A stretch of DNA of 64,000 bases, taken from contig CM032232.1 of the NCBI GenBank assembly GCA_019009955.1, positions 70,450,001-70,514,000 of the forward strand, read 5' to 3'. Made by a program: the position numbers and the translations under genes. Below are positions 1-12,237 of this stretch, one piece after another. Each line of letters starts with the position of its first letter. Position 1 is the stretch's first letter. This DNA is from Riptortus pedestris (lineage: Eukaryota; Arthropoda; Insecta; Hemiptera; Alydidae). A model generated the notes under the pieces. The model had not been told where the DNA came from. It saw only the letters and a program-made list of their open reading frames with translations, and did no database searches.

Positions 1-397
1 CCAGTACTTTCTTTCTAATTATTTTTAAACACATACATGGGATTATGTTTGTAAAGGGATGAATATTTACTATAATTCCTTCATAAGGGCAACCTCAATT
101 AGACATTTCCCCATAGGTAACTGTGCTAAGATAAATTGATTCCAAAAACATCGTTATACTTGCTCTCCGTAAACTCATTGCAAATGTGGTAAAAGGACAT
201 GCGTATGTCGTCATCAGTGAGCTATATCAGACAAACGTCATCATCAAAGACTCCAGTTCAACGAGAGTTGAAAACAAAAATACCTTCATGTGAAAAATAT
301 TTGTGAAGGAGTAAGTATATCAATGAAAAATGATATGATATGATTACAACAACAAGATTGGTTTTATAGACATTTTCGATGAGAGGTTTATTAACCT

Positions 398-521
398 TTT
401 TAGCAGATTTCCCTTAAGGGAAATCAGCTACTGAGGTCGTACTTATGACGTGACTTTCGAAAAATTTCTTCAAATGTCTATTGATCCTACCCAGGAGATG
501 ACGAAAATGAAGACCGTTCAA

Positions 522-569
<48 letters not shown>

Positions 570-1008
570 ATATATTTGTCTGTTAACGCTCTAGCGGTCG
601 CAATTTTTGTTTGATCGTTACCGAACTCGAAATTTAATCGCTCAATGTAAAAAGAAAGATCAAGTTCTTTAATCGGACCAGTGGGAGGGGGGGTTTAGAG
701 GTGGATTTTTGAAAATTCGAAATATCTCCGTTATTATGCTTCGGATCGAAAAATTGTATAGAATCAATTTTATTGCAAAATTTACTATAAATATTGTTAT
801 ATGCATTTATTCTCTATCTTGAATATTAACCGAGATATTTGCATCTTTATTAAGTGTAACGGACGAGCTATGGTCGCTTCTATTCGTTCCCGCCGAAAGC
901 TAGTTCGGCCGTTTCCGTAACTGTTCGGCACTCGTATGGAGATTTCTCTATTGTATAACTTTACGTGGGAAATCTGATTAGTTTACGCAGCCCCTGCGTG
1001 ACGGACTT
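398..1008 (-). mobile_element. Family A element, S subfamily, near full length
   Basis: This is a nearly complete copy of the dominant non-autonomous element, read in reverse. It opens with the tail palindrome (401-430), followed by the tail block, a TA run (525-559) with a short TG run, the core, and the S-type interior with the GTTCGGCCGTTTCCGTAAC-like segment. It ends with the head (CAGCCCCTGCGTGACGGAC) near 1006. No transposase or helicase frame is present, so it must depend on a partner element. The layout of head, core, microsatellite, tail and terminal palindrome resembles Helentron-derived HINE/DINE-1 elements. The class assignment is inference; that it is a repeat is seen directly. 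Confidence 0.85.
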
Positions 1009-1820
1009 TTATTTCTGAAATCTCATTCCTTCCGCGCCTGATTTTGACTATTAATGTACTAAATCATTAGTATAGCGAGTAATGATCAAGTAAAAATTAC
1101 TACCGTATTACATAATTACAAATTTCAAAGCACCTGAATTTTGCCATCTACTAGAAAGATTCAATTGACAATGAAGTATAAATAAAAGTATTCATTAGTA
1201 AAATAATGAACGTCTAAACAATAATAATGAATTATACATCACTATTACTGTGTGAACAAAAATGAACACCGTGGATGAAACATTTTTGTCTATCGCATTT
1301 GAGGGATAATTTTAGATGAAACAGTCTGCTGTGGTTTGCAAGATACATAACGATTTGAGAAGCTACCTGTTTACATATTTTCTTACCGTGATTTAATTGT
1401 TCCTCAATTGATTTCCCCAAGAGATAAAAACGAGAAATAACGATAATCACTGACGCAAGTGTAAAATTAGCATTAATCGTTGTTTTCTTAATTGAAGGAA
1501 AATATAACAAATTACTGCTTGCAATGAACATTAACCTTGCAGTAATTTCAGTACATTATTATGTTATAATAGTTATTTCTTTTTCAGGGGAATAAATACA
1601 TTTGTTAAGGAGGCTATAAATATTTTTTTCTTTGTTGTAAGGCTTCCGGCGTCCTTCTTAGCAGTAACGTGTTAAATAAGAGAAATAATGTTTACATTAG
1701 CAAGTAAAATCGGTTCTTTGCATCAGTGACTTTTTTTGGCACCCTCCACTTGATTTACTGAACTGTCCGTTCGAATTCTCTTAAAAGAGTAGGTGGACTT
1801 TTAGAGCGTTTGAAAAACAA
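1009..1820. other. AT-rich spacer, no gene seen
   Basis: About 800 bases of AT-rich DNA between two family A copies. The minus-strand 99-codon open frame at 1232-1531 has no recognisable motif and a composition expected by chance. I see no RNA gene or tandem repeat. Confidence 0.5.
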
Positions 1821-2253
1821 TGACGCGATTTTCGAAAAATTTCTTAGAAATGAGGTCCGTTAAAATTGTTTAATTTCAATAGCGGTCGCAATTTTTGTTT
1901 GATCGTTACCAAACTCGATATTTAAACTTTTTTATGCAAAAAGACAGATCAAGTTCGTTAATGACTGAAATCGAACCAGTAAGTTCGTTAATGGCTGAAA
2001 TCGGGCCAGAGGGAGGTGGGGGGTTTTAGAGAGGGGATTTTCGAAAATTCAAAATATCTCCGTTATTATGCATCGGATCGAAACATTGTATAGGACCAAT
2101 CTTATTGCAAATTAAATTTACTATAAATATTGTTATATGCATTTATTCTCTATCTTGAATATTAACCGAGATATTACATTTTTATGAAGTCTGTGGGACA
2201 TGTCGGGTATCGTTCAGATTAGTTCGGCCGTTTCCGTAACTGTTCGGCTCTGG
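1821..2253 (-). mobile_element. Family A element, S subfamily, both ends lost
   Basis: Reverse-oriented core and part of the tail. The terminal palindrome and the microsatellite are missing: the tail jumps from GAGGTCCGT to a short T-rich join and then to the AGCGGTCGC core edge. It contains a local tandem duplication of about 32 bases around 1940-2005, repeating the AAGTTCGTTAATG.CTGAAATCG segment. It ends inside the S-type interior without a head. Confidence 0.75.
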
Positions 2254-2314
2254 TAGAAGGTTCTTCTAACCTTACCTGTCGCGTCTAACCTTACCTTACC
2301 GTCGTTACTTTGTG

Positions 2315-2577
2315 AGATTTATGCAAATGCTTTCTGTTCATCCCCCCCCCCCTTCTTTAGTTCTTGGACTACTAAAATTTGAGTTATTAAAATATAAATT
2401 ATTCTTACAACTCAGAAGCCGTTTCAGTTGGGAATTGATTAAAATTGACTGAAAGATTTCTCATTACCATTTGTATTTGCTCTAGGTGGTGTTGTGTTAC
2501 CAGTATGCAGATTTCTCTATTGCTAAACTTCACATGGGAAATCTGCTTAGTGTACGCAGCTCCTGCGTGACAGACTT
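2315..2577 (-). mobile_element. Family A head fragment with variant interior
   Basis: Reverse head and left interior of a variant. It shares a C-run followed by TTCTTGGACTACTAA, and the GGTGTTGTGTTACCAGT segment, with the copy at 28671-29507. The head hairpin arms GCAGATTTC and GAAATCTGC flank about 20 bases, and the outer end reads CTCCTGCGTGACAGAC. It abuts the truncated core at 1821-2253, from which it is separated by unrelated bases. Confidence 0.7.
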
Positions 2578-3095
2578 TTTCATTTTTTCTATGTGTGAAT
2601 GTAAATTTTGTATTGCTCGCACACCCCCCTCTTCTAGGGTATTGTTAATGTAGTTCACCCCACAACATTTTCAATAGTTCGTAGCGCAGGGAATCTATTG
2701 ATTCGGTTGTGTTCTGAACATATATACACGTGTAGAATGTTCAAACACTAATCAGAGAATTAATTGGGAAGTGGTAAGTGCCCTCCTTGTCAATTCTCTC
2801 TGCAGCTCCAATTACTAACTTCCATTACAGCAGTTGATCCGGATCTCATTGGATTATACTGCAGCTTTGGTCACTGTTCCGTAACTCAAACCGCTGGGGT
2901 GTTCCCTTAGTCGCAAGCTACGATTCTCTACTAACAATGTCTGTTATCATTTGATTTGTACTGTTATCATGAATAGATAACTTCTGACAGCATCGAAAAT
3001 CGGTTGTGATACGGCGATTGAATCAAATGACTTTGCTTTTAAAAATTTCAGTATTTTGACTCAAGCTGTAGAGAGAAGTTATAGGAAAGAAAAAA
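2578..3095. other. Spacer, no gene seen
   Basis: About 500 bases of mixed composition between oppositely oriented family A copies. I see no extended reading frame, RNA gene or tandem repeat. Confidence 0.45.
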
Positions 3096-3526
3096 AAGTC
3101 CGTCACGCAGGGGCTGTGTAAACTAAGCAGATTTCCCACGTGAAGTTATACAATAGAGAAATCTCCATACGAGAGCCGAACAGCTACGCTAAATGGCCGA
3201 ACTAGCTTTTGGCCGGAAATTCAGTCATCCGTTATCGGCCCACAATTAATAAACATGCAAATATCTCGGTTAGTATTCAAGATAGAGAATAAATGTATAG
3301 AACAATATTTATAGTAAATTTAATTTACAATAAGATTGGTTCTATACAATTGTTTAATTCGACTTATGGTAACGGAGATATTTCACATTTCGAAAATTCA
3401 CCCTCTAAACCCCCCCTCCCACTGGTTCGATTTCAGTCATTAACGAACTTGATCTGTCTTTTTGCATCAAACGTTTAAATAGCGAGTTTGGTAACGATCA
3501 AACAAAAATTGAAACCGCTAGAGCAT

Positions 3527-3606
<80 letters not shown>

Positions 3607-3748
3607 GAGTATATATATATAATTTTGAACGGACCTCATTTTCGTCATCTCCTGGGTAGGGTCGATGGACATTTGAAGAAATTTTTCGAAAATCGCGTCA
3701 TGAGTATGACCTCAATAGCTGATTACCCTTAAGGGAAATCTACTAAAA
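3096..3748 (+). mobile_element. Family A element, S subfamily, full length
   Basis: A full-length forward copy. The head AGTCCGTCACGCAGGGGC is preceded by an A run, then come the head hairpin, the S interior (GCCGAAC..GGCCGAACTAGC), the core, a compound (AC)n-(AT)n microsatellite at 3528-3605, the tail (GAACGGACCTCATTTTCGTC) and the terminal ATTACCCTTAAGGGAAAT palindrome ending CTACTAAAA. The open frame at 3293-3478 lies in the core and breaks at the C-run. The copy is flanked by A runs on both sides. Confidence 0.88.
3528..3620. repeat. Compound (AC)n-(AT)n microsatellite
   Basis: A dinucleotide run of about 20 AC units followed by about 19 AT units, with a short interruption (ACGAGT) and a further AT stretch. 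It occupies the fixed microsatellite slot of the surrounding family A copy, directly after the core hairpin remnant. Confidence 0.95.
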
Positions 3749-3960
3749 CGAATCTACTTTGAAACATAAACCACTTGTCAACATCGAACTTACCAACGTT
3801 GGAAATGTGAAGAGAAAGCATAAGTCAATAATCAAATATGATGTTTAACAATTAAGATTATTTTTCTTCAATTGAATGTTTCTCCCCACGTACAGCACCG
3901 CTTCAAAAGCTACATAAATGCCCCTGGCCATCATACTCTTAGACAACGCTGATTATTAGA

Positions 3961-4820
3961 AGTCCGTCACGCAGGGGGCTGCGTAAACTAAGTAGATTTC
4001 CCATGTGTTGGTATATCCCGCAATTATTCTCATCTCACAATATATTCTCTATTTCTAATAAAATTCGAATAGTAAAAGTGGGAGTTTAAAGATGGTTGAA
4101 TAGATCTGAGTTAGACACTAAATACACAGCATAGACTAACAATTTTAATTTCCAAAATGCCTTCTCTAACCGCCTCATCCAGTTCCGATTTTAGCCAATA
4201 GCAAATATAATCTTTAGTGTTGATTGCAATAACAAATAAACATTTTTGAGATAATAACGTAAAACCTTAATTGATGGCGTCATCACACAGCACATTCTCA
4301 TGTATCTCTCATAATAAAGGTCTTGAAACAATAATTCGTATTTAACCTTCGAATATTTTTGGTTATTTATATAACTGCTTATTGTTAAAATGGCATTAGT
4401 AGGAGTGAGGCTTTACTGAAGGCTGGAAACTAAAAAATGCAAATATCTCGGTTAATATTCAAAAATTTATAAGCAATAAACTTCTCAATTTTATTGGTTC
4501 GATACAATTTTTCGATACGACGTAACGGAGGTATTTCAAATTTTCTAAATCACCCCTCTCACTAGTCTGATTTCACCCATTAACGAACTTGATCTTTAGT
4601 TTTACATACAACCCTCAAATATCGAGTTTGGTAAGGATAAAAAAAAAACTGTGGCTGCTGGAGGGTCATCCAGATATCCAAATATTATGTATATATGTCT
4701 GATGACCCTCATTTTCGCAACTCCTGGGTTGAATCGATAAAAAGTTGAAGAAATTCTTTAAAAATCGCATCATGAGTACGACCTCGAAAGCTAACATCCC
4801 TTAAGGGAAATATGCTAAAA
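3961..4820 (+). mobile_element. Family A element, L subfamily, full length
   Basis: Forward copy starting AGTCCGTCACGCAGG and ending in the diverged palindrome CCCTTAAGGGAAATATGCTAAAA. The left interior is the long type, with a CATGTATCTCTCATAATAAAGG segment and a TAGTAGGAGTGAGGCTTTACTGAAGGCTG segment before TGCAAATATCTCGG. The microsatellite slot holds only a short imperfect TATGTATATATG. Divergence is higher than in neighbouring S copies, which suggests an older insertion. Confidence 0.8.
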
Positions 4821-5460
<640 letters not shown>

Positions 5461-5568
5461 AATTTTATTTTCCTGAAGGTATCGATCGTTGGTGGATATG
5501 TAGCAATTCATTCCCGCTATCACTTTCTATTTGAATGTTGTTGCTGATATTCTAGATGAGCACACATC

Positions 5569-5964
5569 TTGGTTGTGGGCCAAATGGATCCCTGTACTAA
5601 ATTAGTTTCCTGTCATTACATTACTCGTAACAAGCCTTGTTACATGTTAGTAAATGTTGGGCCTGCTAAAGCGGAGGAAACCCTTGTTCTCCCACCCTTC
5701 TGTGAACTGTTTCAATTAAGCAACTGCAGCATTGCCCCTGGAGTTGTGTGGCTTCGCCTGTGTAATATTAGGAAGCAAACATCTGATTCTAATCAGTGCC
5801 TCCATCCCGGCCGGGGTACGCTGATGTGTACACATCCGCACAACACTAACGCACTCCGATACGAGGACACATTGAATACACACGCCGTGCAAACAGTAAT
5901 CAGACAATGGTTTGAGTGTCTGCAAGTGGCCTCATTAGAGATTCCCTGCCTTCTAACTAATTAG
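5569..5964 (+). CDS. Unrecognised 131-codon open frame, doubtful
   Basis: An ATG-to-TAG open frame in a GC-richer patch. The predicted product is cysteine-rich (about 10 Cys) with no signal peptide, membrane segment, zinc motif spacing or family signature that I recognise. No promoter, splice sites or polyadenylation signal frame it convincingly. The antisense strand also has an open frame (5716-5925), so openness may reflect composition rather than selection. It could be a chance frame or a remnant of an older transposon. Confidence 0.15.
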   Translation: MVVGQMDPCTKLVSCHYITRNKPCYMLVNVGPAKAEETLVLPPFCELFQLSNCSIAPGVVWLRLCNIRKQTSDSNQCLHPGRGTLMCTHPHNTNALRYEDTLNTHAVQTVIRQWFECLQVASLEIPCLLTN

Positions 5965-6639
5965 CCTCTGAGACTTCCTTCGATACACATATTGCCTCCT
6001 GGAAGCCGACGATCCCGGTTTGCTCAGCAACAACTTCTATGCATAATTCCAATTGTCAGGAGGAAGTTGATAAGTGCTAACAGGATGCTTTCTTCCAGAA
6101 TAAATCCCAGGATGCTTTCTCCCATCTGCATTCCATAAGTTTACAAATAAATAATGTTTTCACAGAATGCTTTTTAAAAAATGTACAATATGAGATGAGA
6201 ATGACAACAAAAAAATTACAAATTCTAAAGGACAGTGATTCCGAGGCACAGAAAAATATTATCCTTTATCAAGGCTTGAACAACGAAAAGATATTTTAAA
6301 AACGGAACTTAACATTGTTCTTTTACACTTTTTCGAGTAATACGAAAAATAACAACCAATAATAATCAAAGGTTTAAATATCATTTCACTTTTTTCTAAT
6401 GGACGTATAAATATGTAGCTATAGATTCCTAAGTTTAAAACTGTCCAAGCGTCGTGCAGTCTGAGCCAAATGAGCCTGGTGATCTACTGCTTTGGTTCAG
6501 ACTTGGCGATTCTAAACAGAACTGAAGATGAAACTTGGCCTGTGCTAATACATATTTGTAGAGGACGAGGTTTATTCATTTTACCTGATGAATTGGTTCC
6601 TCTGCATTCTGGTAGATTATATTTTTTTCTATATTTCAT
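5965..6639. other. Spacer, no gene seen
   Basis: About 670 bases of AT-rich sequence. A short imperfect duplication (AGGATGCTTTCTTCC / AGGATGCTTTCTCCC) occurs at about 6081-6123. I see no RNA gene or element boundary. Confidence 0.4.
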
Positions 6640-7364
6640 ATAATAATCCCATTTCGCAACAGGGGCGATTTAGCGACGAATCAGTTATTTAATATACAGC
6701 ATAATAATTAACATATTTAACATATAACCTATAACATATTTAACATATAACCTATTTAACATATAACCTATAACATATTTAACATATAACCTATTTAACA
6801 TATAACCTATAACATATTTAACATATAAGCTATTTAACATATAACCTATAACATATTTAAAATATATCATAATCAACATATAATCTATAACATATTTAAC
6901 ATATAACCTGCAACATATTTAACACATAACATATTTAATATATAACATATACAACACATATAACATATTTAACCTATAACATATAATTATTATATTTACG
7001 TAAGTATGCTCATTTCTGCAAATATTTTCAGTATTGCCCTACATTATAATTTTTTGAAAATGTTGTTTTGTTTCAAGTATTGTAATACGCGGTCTATGTA
7101 CGGGCTACAGTCATGTAGTAATTCAGTCAAAGTGTATGATAGGTCTATGTGAGTCCTTAGATAGCAGTCAGTAAGTATATGTTTTATAGTAAGTCTACAG
7201 TTACAGTGTTGGCAGTAGGGTTCGTCTTCTCCAGTAAGTAGGTAAGTGTGAGTTAGTCGTGAATGGCCAATTCTCAACCTCGTTAAAACTACTTCTTCTC
7301 TTCTAATTAGCCTTTTTGAGGAAGGCCATTCACCAAGTGTATGTTTCAGTTCTCGAAGGTAGAT
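6640..7364 (-). pseudogene. 3' end of RNase H-type LINE, 5'-truncated
   Basis: The minus-strand frame from about 7364 to 7044 reads through the C-terminal tail typical of I-group LINEs. It contains LGEWPSS, then RREEVVLTRLRIGHSRLTH, then YLLTGEDEPYCQHCN, then KHILTDC, forming a CxxC..H..C knuckle just before the stop. The reading is intact from about 7364 to the stop, but everything upstream is lost, so this is a dead 5'-truncated copy. The 3' UTR continues to about 6640 and matches the UTR of the copy at 36215-37160, including the CATTTCGC.ACTGGGG.GATT block. A 300-base minisatellite sits inside this UTR. Confidence 0.8.
6690..6990. repeat. Minisatellite inside a LINE 3' UTR
   Basis: Tandem units of the type CATATTTAACATATAACCTA, present as a short unit and as a compound unit of about 31-33 bases (CCTATAACATATTTAACATATAA...). 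The related LINE copy at 36215-36344 has the same UTR flanks but only a short AAAACTTTTAACATCAG stretch here, so the array expanded in this copy. The open frame across it (6685-6879, minus) is only the repeat read in phase. Confidence 0.88.
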
Positions 7365-7442
7365 TAGGTTATGGGTTTATGGGTGATAAACATATAGGTT
7401 ATTACACCATAAATTCTAGTATTTTAGCAACTTTAAGAATCT

Positions 7443-7676
7443 ATTAGGGGCTCAAATTAGCCATGTGTGTTAAAGCGTTGCCTTTTATCTCACATAGTAA
7501 ACCTAGAGTGGCCAGTTCGATTCCCGCCTGGGCAAAGGAATTTATTTAGGGACGGAATTCATTAAATAAAATCATTACTCCCACCCTGGCTAGAAGAGGC
7601 TGGTAATTTGTAGATAGCCCGTCCCAATTAGCCTTAGTTGCAAAAAGTGGACGTTAATAAATAATTTAAAAAAAAA
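7443..7676 (+). mobile_element. tRNA-derived SINE, full length with 10-bp TSD
   Basis: The element begins GGGGCTCAAATTAGCC with an A-box-like segment (TTAGCCATGTGTGTTAAAGC), followed by a B box (AGTTCGATTCCCGCC) about 60 bases later, which is the internal RNA polymerase III promoter layout of tRNA-derived SINEs. The tRNA-unrelated body contains CACCCTGGCTAGAAGAGG and the tail TAATAAATAATTTAAAAAA. The 10-base repeat TTAAGAATCT occurs at 7433-7442 and 7677-7686, consistent with target-site duplication. It encodes no protein and would use LINE machinery in trans. The LINE partner is not identified. Confidence 0.85.
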
Positions 7677-7686
7677 TTAAGAATCT

Positions 7687-8084
7687 TATAAAATGTGTAA
7701 ATTTAACCATTTCTTTCATAAAATCGTTTTTCTAACCTCCATTATTCCAATAATTATTTCCATATCCCGATACAGTTTCAATGAGTTTTCTTAATCTCCA
7801 AACACAATTAGTTATGAGCCAGATTTCACCAGGCCACTGTTAAAATTACTCCGCTTATACGACTTTCATGGTTTCAGCATACTTTGGCCTAGCGGGATTG
7901 CACGCCGGTGTCATTTAAATTAATAATTGAGATTTCTCCACTAATAATTAGCACACGAAGCCGTAACATCAAAGCCCAGGACTAAAAAGTGGAGGATAAC
8001 TGGGAGCTAAAAATAAAAAAAAATACAAATATTTATGCAGTAATTTTATAGAGAAATAATTATAGTATACATATAATTTTTTAG
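7687..8084. other. AT-rich spacer, no gene seen
   Basis: About 400 AT-rich bases after the SINE. No open frame, RNA gene or tandem repeat is visible. Confidence 0.45.
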
Positions 8085-8178
8085 GCATGGGTTATGGATA
8101 TTTGATGGAAGGTTTCAAAACTCGCATTAAGACTACAACCTCAAAAGCTGATTTTCCCAAGGGGGAGAATCTGCTAAA
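8085..8178 (+). mobile_element. Family A tail fragment
   Basis: An isolated, diverged tail. GGATATTTGATGGAAGG, then CTACAACCTCAAAAGCTGATTTTCCCAA, then GGGGGAGAATCTGCTAAA correspond to the last 90 bases of the element, with substitutions in the terminal palindrome. No core or microsatellite precedes it. Confidence 0.6.
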
Positions 8179-8752
8179 TTACACCTTTCTTAACAGCTGA
8201 AATTAATATTCATTCTCTGCCTGATTAAGCCAGAAGTTTGCTAAGTGGCACTCGCCATCTTCCGATTGGAGCATCCCAACCCCAAGCACAAAGAGGACTT
8301 CCTACTGGGTGAGGTCCTCTCATGTCCTTCCGGATGGGGGGAGCCTCCTGTAATTGAAATCAAGGACCCTTCTCACCCGCAGCCCTTCTGATCTTGGGTG
8401 GCACGACAGACGGTTCTCAGAGGCGCCGACCAGTAACCCAATGGGCCACTCCAACCCCTCTAAGCTCTAATGCACACGCCTTTTTGGCGCACTTTAAGCA
8501 CGACCATGACGCATTTCCCATTCATTCTGCTCAAAGGGGAAGAAATGGAATCACAAGTGTAGGCTGTTCCACTTCCGAACACATAAGTACTTATTAAGTC
8601 ATTTGATATGCAGTTTTTTCGCAAAGGCATTGTGCAATTATAGGCAGATGGTTATGGCACAAACTGCCACAAGGTTAGGGCGTATTTCTTCTACTGGCTA
8701 GCAATAAATTACATTTTACTAAGGTGTACTACTAATATCTGGCTAAGGGAAA
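8179..8752. other. GC-richer spacer with possible decayed SINE
   Basis: The segment from about 8230 to 8560 is much GC-richer than its surroundings. On the minus strand, around 8450-8340, a tRNA-like A-box resemblance (GTGGCCCATTGGGTTACTGG) is followed by a weak B-box resemblance (GGTCCTTGATTTCAATTA), so a second, decayed SINE is possible. The 67-codon plus-strand frame at 8394-8597 overlaps this and has no recognised motif. Confidence 0.25.
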
Positions 8753-9500
<748 letters not shown>

Positions 9501-10680
9501 CAGAGCCCCCTTCACAATTACAGAGGCTAAGTAAGACAAGAAACGTAAGCTGCATATAACATAACAAAAAGCGTATAGTTGTAAATGGAATAAGGCAACA
9601 GTGTGGTTTACTGAATGCTAAAAATTGTTAACTACCAAAAGCTCACTTAGAATTTTAGTCAGAGAAAAATATTTAGGACTACAATTGTATCAAATTAGTT
9701 CACAAACCAAACTTTTTACGTATCATTTATCGATCTGACCTGCAAAGCAGGAGAAATTCAAATATTATACACGGTAATTCGCCACTCCAGCTGCTTCGAG
9801 TGATGCATGAGGCATTGCACTCATCTGTGTCAATTAATTGTAATAGATGTTACTATTCGCATCTGTTAGTTTGCCTGTTTATGTCCAGTGTTTAGAGTAA
9901 ACTTGTGAATTATGACTATGAGATTTCATTCTCTATTTCATCAAATAGTAATATCGTTCCACATAGCTCTGTACAGTTTGGATGAGCATAGCACTCTTAA
10001 AAATAATAATTCAAAAAATAAGTCCTAGTGGCTATTCTTTCCGTTAACATAACAAAGAGTTATGTTTTTTTTTTGTTTTTTTAACCAATTAAATATAAAA
10101 AATGTCCAATTACGAGGTTAGGTAATCTTTTCTACCAATTGAAAGAAATCACCTGCTCTGTCCTATGATATTAACAATTACTGCAACACTTAATCCTAAT
10201 TTTTTCAAACGTAAAATCATATCGCACAGTAATTTACAGTCTCACTTTTTCAAGGGAAAATATAATATCCATAGTTGTCAATTCAACTCATTTTAAAATA
10301 TATACTTATTGTTTGGAAAGAAGAAAAAAATGATTTTATAATTTTTAATGACCTCGTGTTAAGTGAACAATTATATTCGTTAGTTACAAATATTATCGTT
10401 AATAGCATCTCTGAGATATCAATATTACACAGAGCTACATATTATGTAGCGTTGAGAAAACATTTAAATTTTTAGGTTATAGGTTTTTCATTGGATATTT
10501 GCCCAATGTATACTTGCCATATTCCTGTCCTATTATATATACGTATTTGAACTGTCATAGCTTCATGATACATTAGTGTCCTTCTCATATTATTAACCAA
10601 GTCCTTTTTTATAATGTTTGCATTCTTAATATACTTTTTTGTTATATAAAAATCCAATTCAATTTTTAACATAATTTATT
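9501..10680. other. AT-rich spacer, no gene seen
   Basis: About 1.2 kb of AT-rich sequence. The two 66-codon frames at 10275-10475 (plus) and 10472-10672 (minus) carry no recognisable motif and are expected by chance at this composition. Confidence 0.4.
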
Positions 10681-11170
10681 ATAGAGTAGTGGCATAGTGG
10701 AATCGTTTCCAGTGGCTGGCTAACTGGAGTACTGGCAGAGTAATATTTTTGGAGGAGCAACTATCCTAAACTGTTCTCATCGATGTGGGTCAATGAACGA
10801 GAGGCCTTGCTCCATCTATCTTGGTTCCTTTCTCAGGGGGCCAGAATCTGAAATGAGCATTCTGTGGAAATTGCAGAATGCAGCTGGCGGTCTTCCAAGA
10901 TGCGCGCAGATTGTTGGCAGCCGGTTCCGGAGCTGACGTCCAAACGATCTTTCAGTCCGTTCCAAATTACTTTCTGACAGAGCTTTGTGTCGTGAGGCCT
11001 CCAAGGGCAATATTTCAGAAGCCTTTGCAGCGTTACGACAGACTCACGCATTGCGTGAGCAAACACTAGAGCCGATAAAGCGAGCCGTGGCGAAAGGGGA
11101 CGAAGGCTTTCTAATACTCAACATTATTCTTCAGTGCGTAAAATGGAAATATTACATTCCACAATGAAAT
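10681..11170. other. GC-richer island, possible decayed coding or repeat DNA
   Basis: A patch with clearly higher GC than its flanks, containing four overlapping open frames of 60-77 codons on both strands (10816-11010 and 10833-11066 minus; 10878-11069 and 10985-11167 plus). None shows a motif I recognise and none is favoured over the others. It may be a decayed exon, retrogene or transposon; I cannot decide. Confidence 0.2.
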
Positions 11171-11818
11171 AAGCTATTAAGAGAAGCATTTAAATATTAC
11201 ATAAGAACTGTTTTCTTTTTACTTACACTAACAACTAGGCATTTCAGGTCTTGAAGAGCCTTTATCTTTGACACCAGTCTATGACCATTTGCAAGCAACT
11301 AAAGTCCTGGTCACTTTTAGTCTACATTGCAATACTTTTTTAATGGTTGTCAAGTGGAGCCACCAATTTTAATGAAGAATAACTGCGTCCAAGGCTGTAC
11401 TAAAATATAACAATTTTGTAACGAATCTTGTATAATAACAAATAAGTATTATTTGTGTATAATACTTATGTATTGGTCCAAATAAATTATATTTCTTTTT
11501 TATCGGCAGTCTTTTGGATTCCATTCTCTCAACCTGACTAAATTAGTCAATCAACCTTTCTTAATAGTTTCAGCATTCCCATTTGATTCCATTAGTTTGG
11601 AATGACTTCTGAGCCTTTCTTTAAACGATCTGCTCCAAGTATATCTCCCGTCCCAGAAAAAAAGCTTTCCTAAGTGAAGATATCTCTTGATGATATGACT
11701 ATAAATTTGGTCTTTTGCCTTCCTGGAGTGGGTTTTAAAATAGGATAGCTTTCAGTGAGGCGTGGAAGCTTGTAGTCCAACAAATATTTGGGTGGCCACC
11801 ATATATCACTGGATACAT

Positions 11819-11820
<2 letters not shown>
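11171..11820. other. AT-rich spacer, no gene seen
   Basis: About 650 bases without a supported feature, ending at the long T tract. Confidence 0.4.

Positions 11821-11888
<68 letters not shown>
11821..11888. repeat. 68-base poly(T) tract
   Basis: An uninterrupted run of T from 11821 to 11888. On the minus strand this would be a poly(A) tail, with the inserted sequence lying to the right (11889 onward), but that sequence is not recognised as a SINE, LINE or processed gene. Frames across it code only poly-Phe or poly-Lys and are artefacts. Exact length is uncertain because homopolymers are error-prone in sequencing. Confidence 0.9.
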
Positions 11889-12111
11889 CCTTAATAACTT
11901 GTAAAATAAAACGCGAGGTTCGGGAACGGATGAGCAGATGGCTGCAGCTGTACAGCCACAGGGGTTCATCCATTGGAATCCATTAATTCCCTGGGTGCAA
12001 AGTCAATTTCGTAGAGAAATTGAGGAGTGGAATGAATGTCGAAATCAGTGTGTCAGGTAACATATGGTTGTTTATGGAAATTCTGGTCGCTTATGCTGGG
12101 TTATTATGAAC

Positions 12112-12237
12112 TTTTAGCAGATTCCCCTTAAGGGAAATCAGCTATTGAGGACGTACTCATGACGCGAGTTTCGAAAAAATTCTTCAAATGTCCATCGATC
12201 CTACCCGGGAGATGACGAAAATGAGGTCCGTTCAAAA

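Noticed and set aside
398..1008. Family A as a classic TIR transposon (MITE) with TA duplication
   Set aside because: The outer head bases are not mirrored at the tail end; the inverted match is sub-terminal on one side, and nested copies show no fixed-length duplication beyond A residues.
6685..6879. Minus-strand repeat-protein-like frame with YVIGYMLN units
   Set aside because: It coincides exactly with the AT-rich minisatellite in a LINE 3' UTR and has no upstream gene structure.
6685..7000. Regularly spaced repeats that could suggest a CRISPR array
   Set aside because: Units are directly tandem without unique spacers, and the genome is eukaryotic. The same applies to the arrays at 25633 and 50530.
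7443..7520. Functional tRNA gene
   Set aside because: A and B boxes are present, but the sequence does not fold into a credible cloverleaf by eye and is part of a longer repeated SINE with target duplications.
11670..11986. Poly-Lys and poly-Phe frames
   Set aside because: Both are read across the 68-base T tract.
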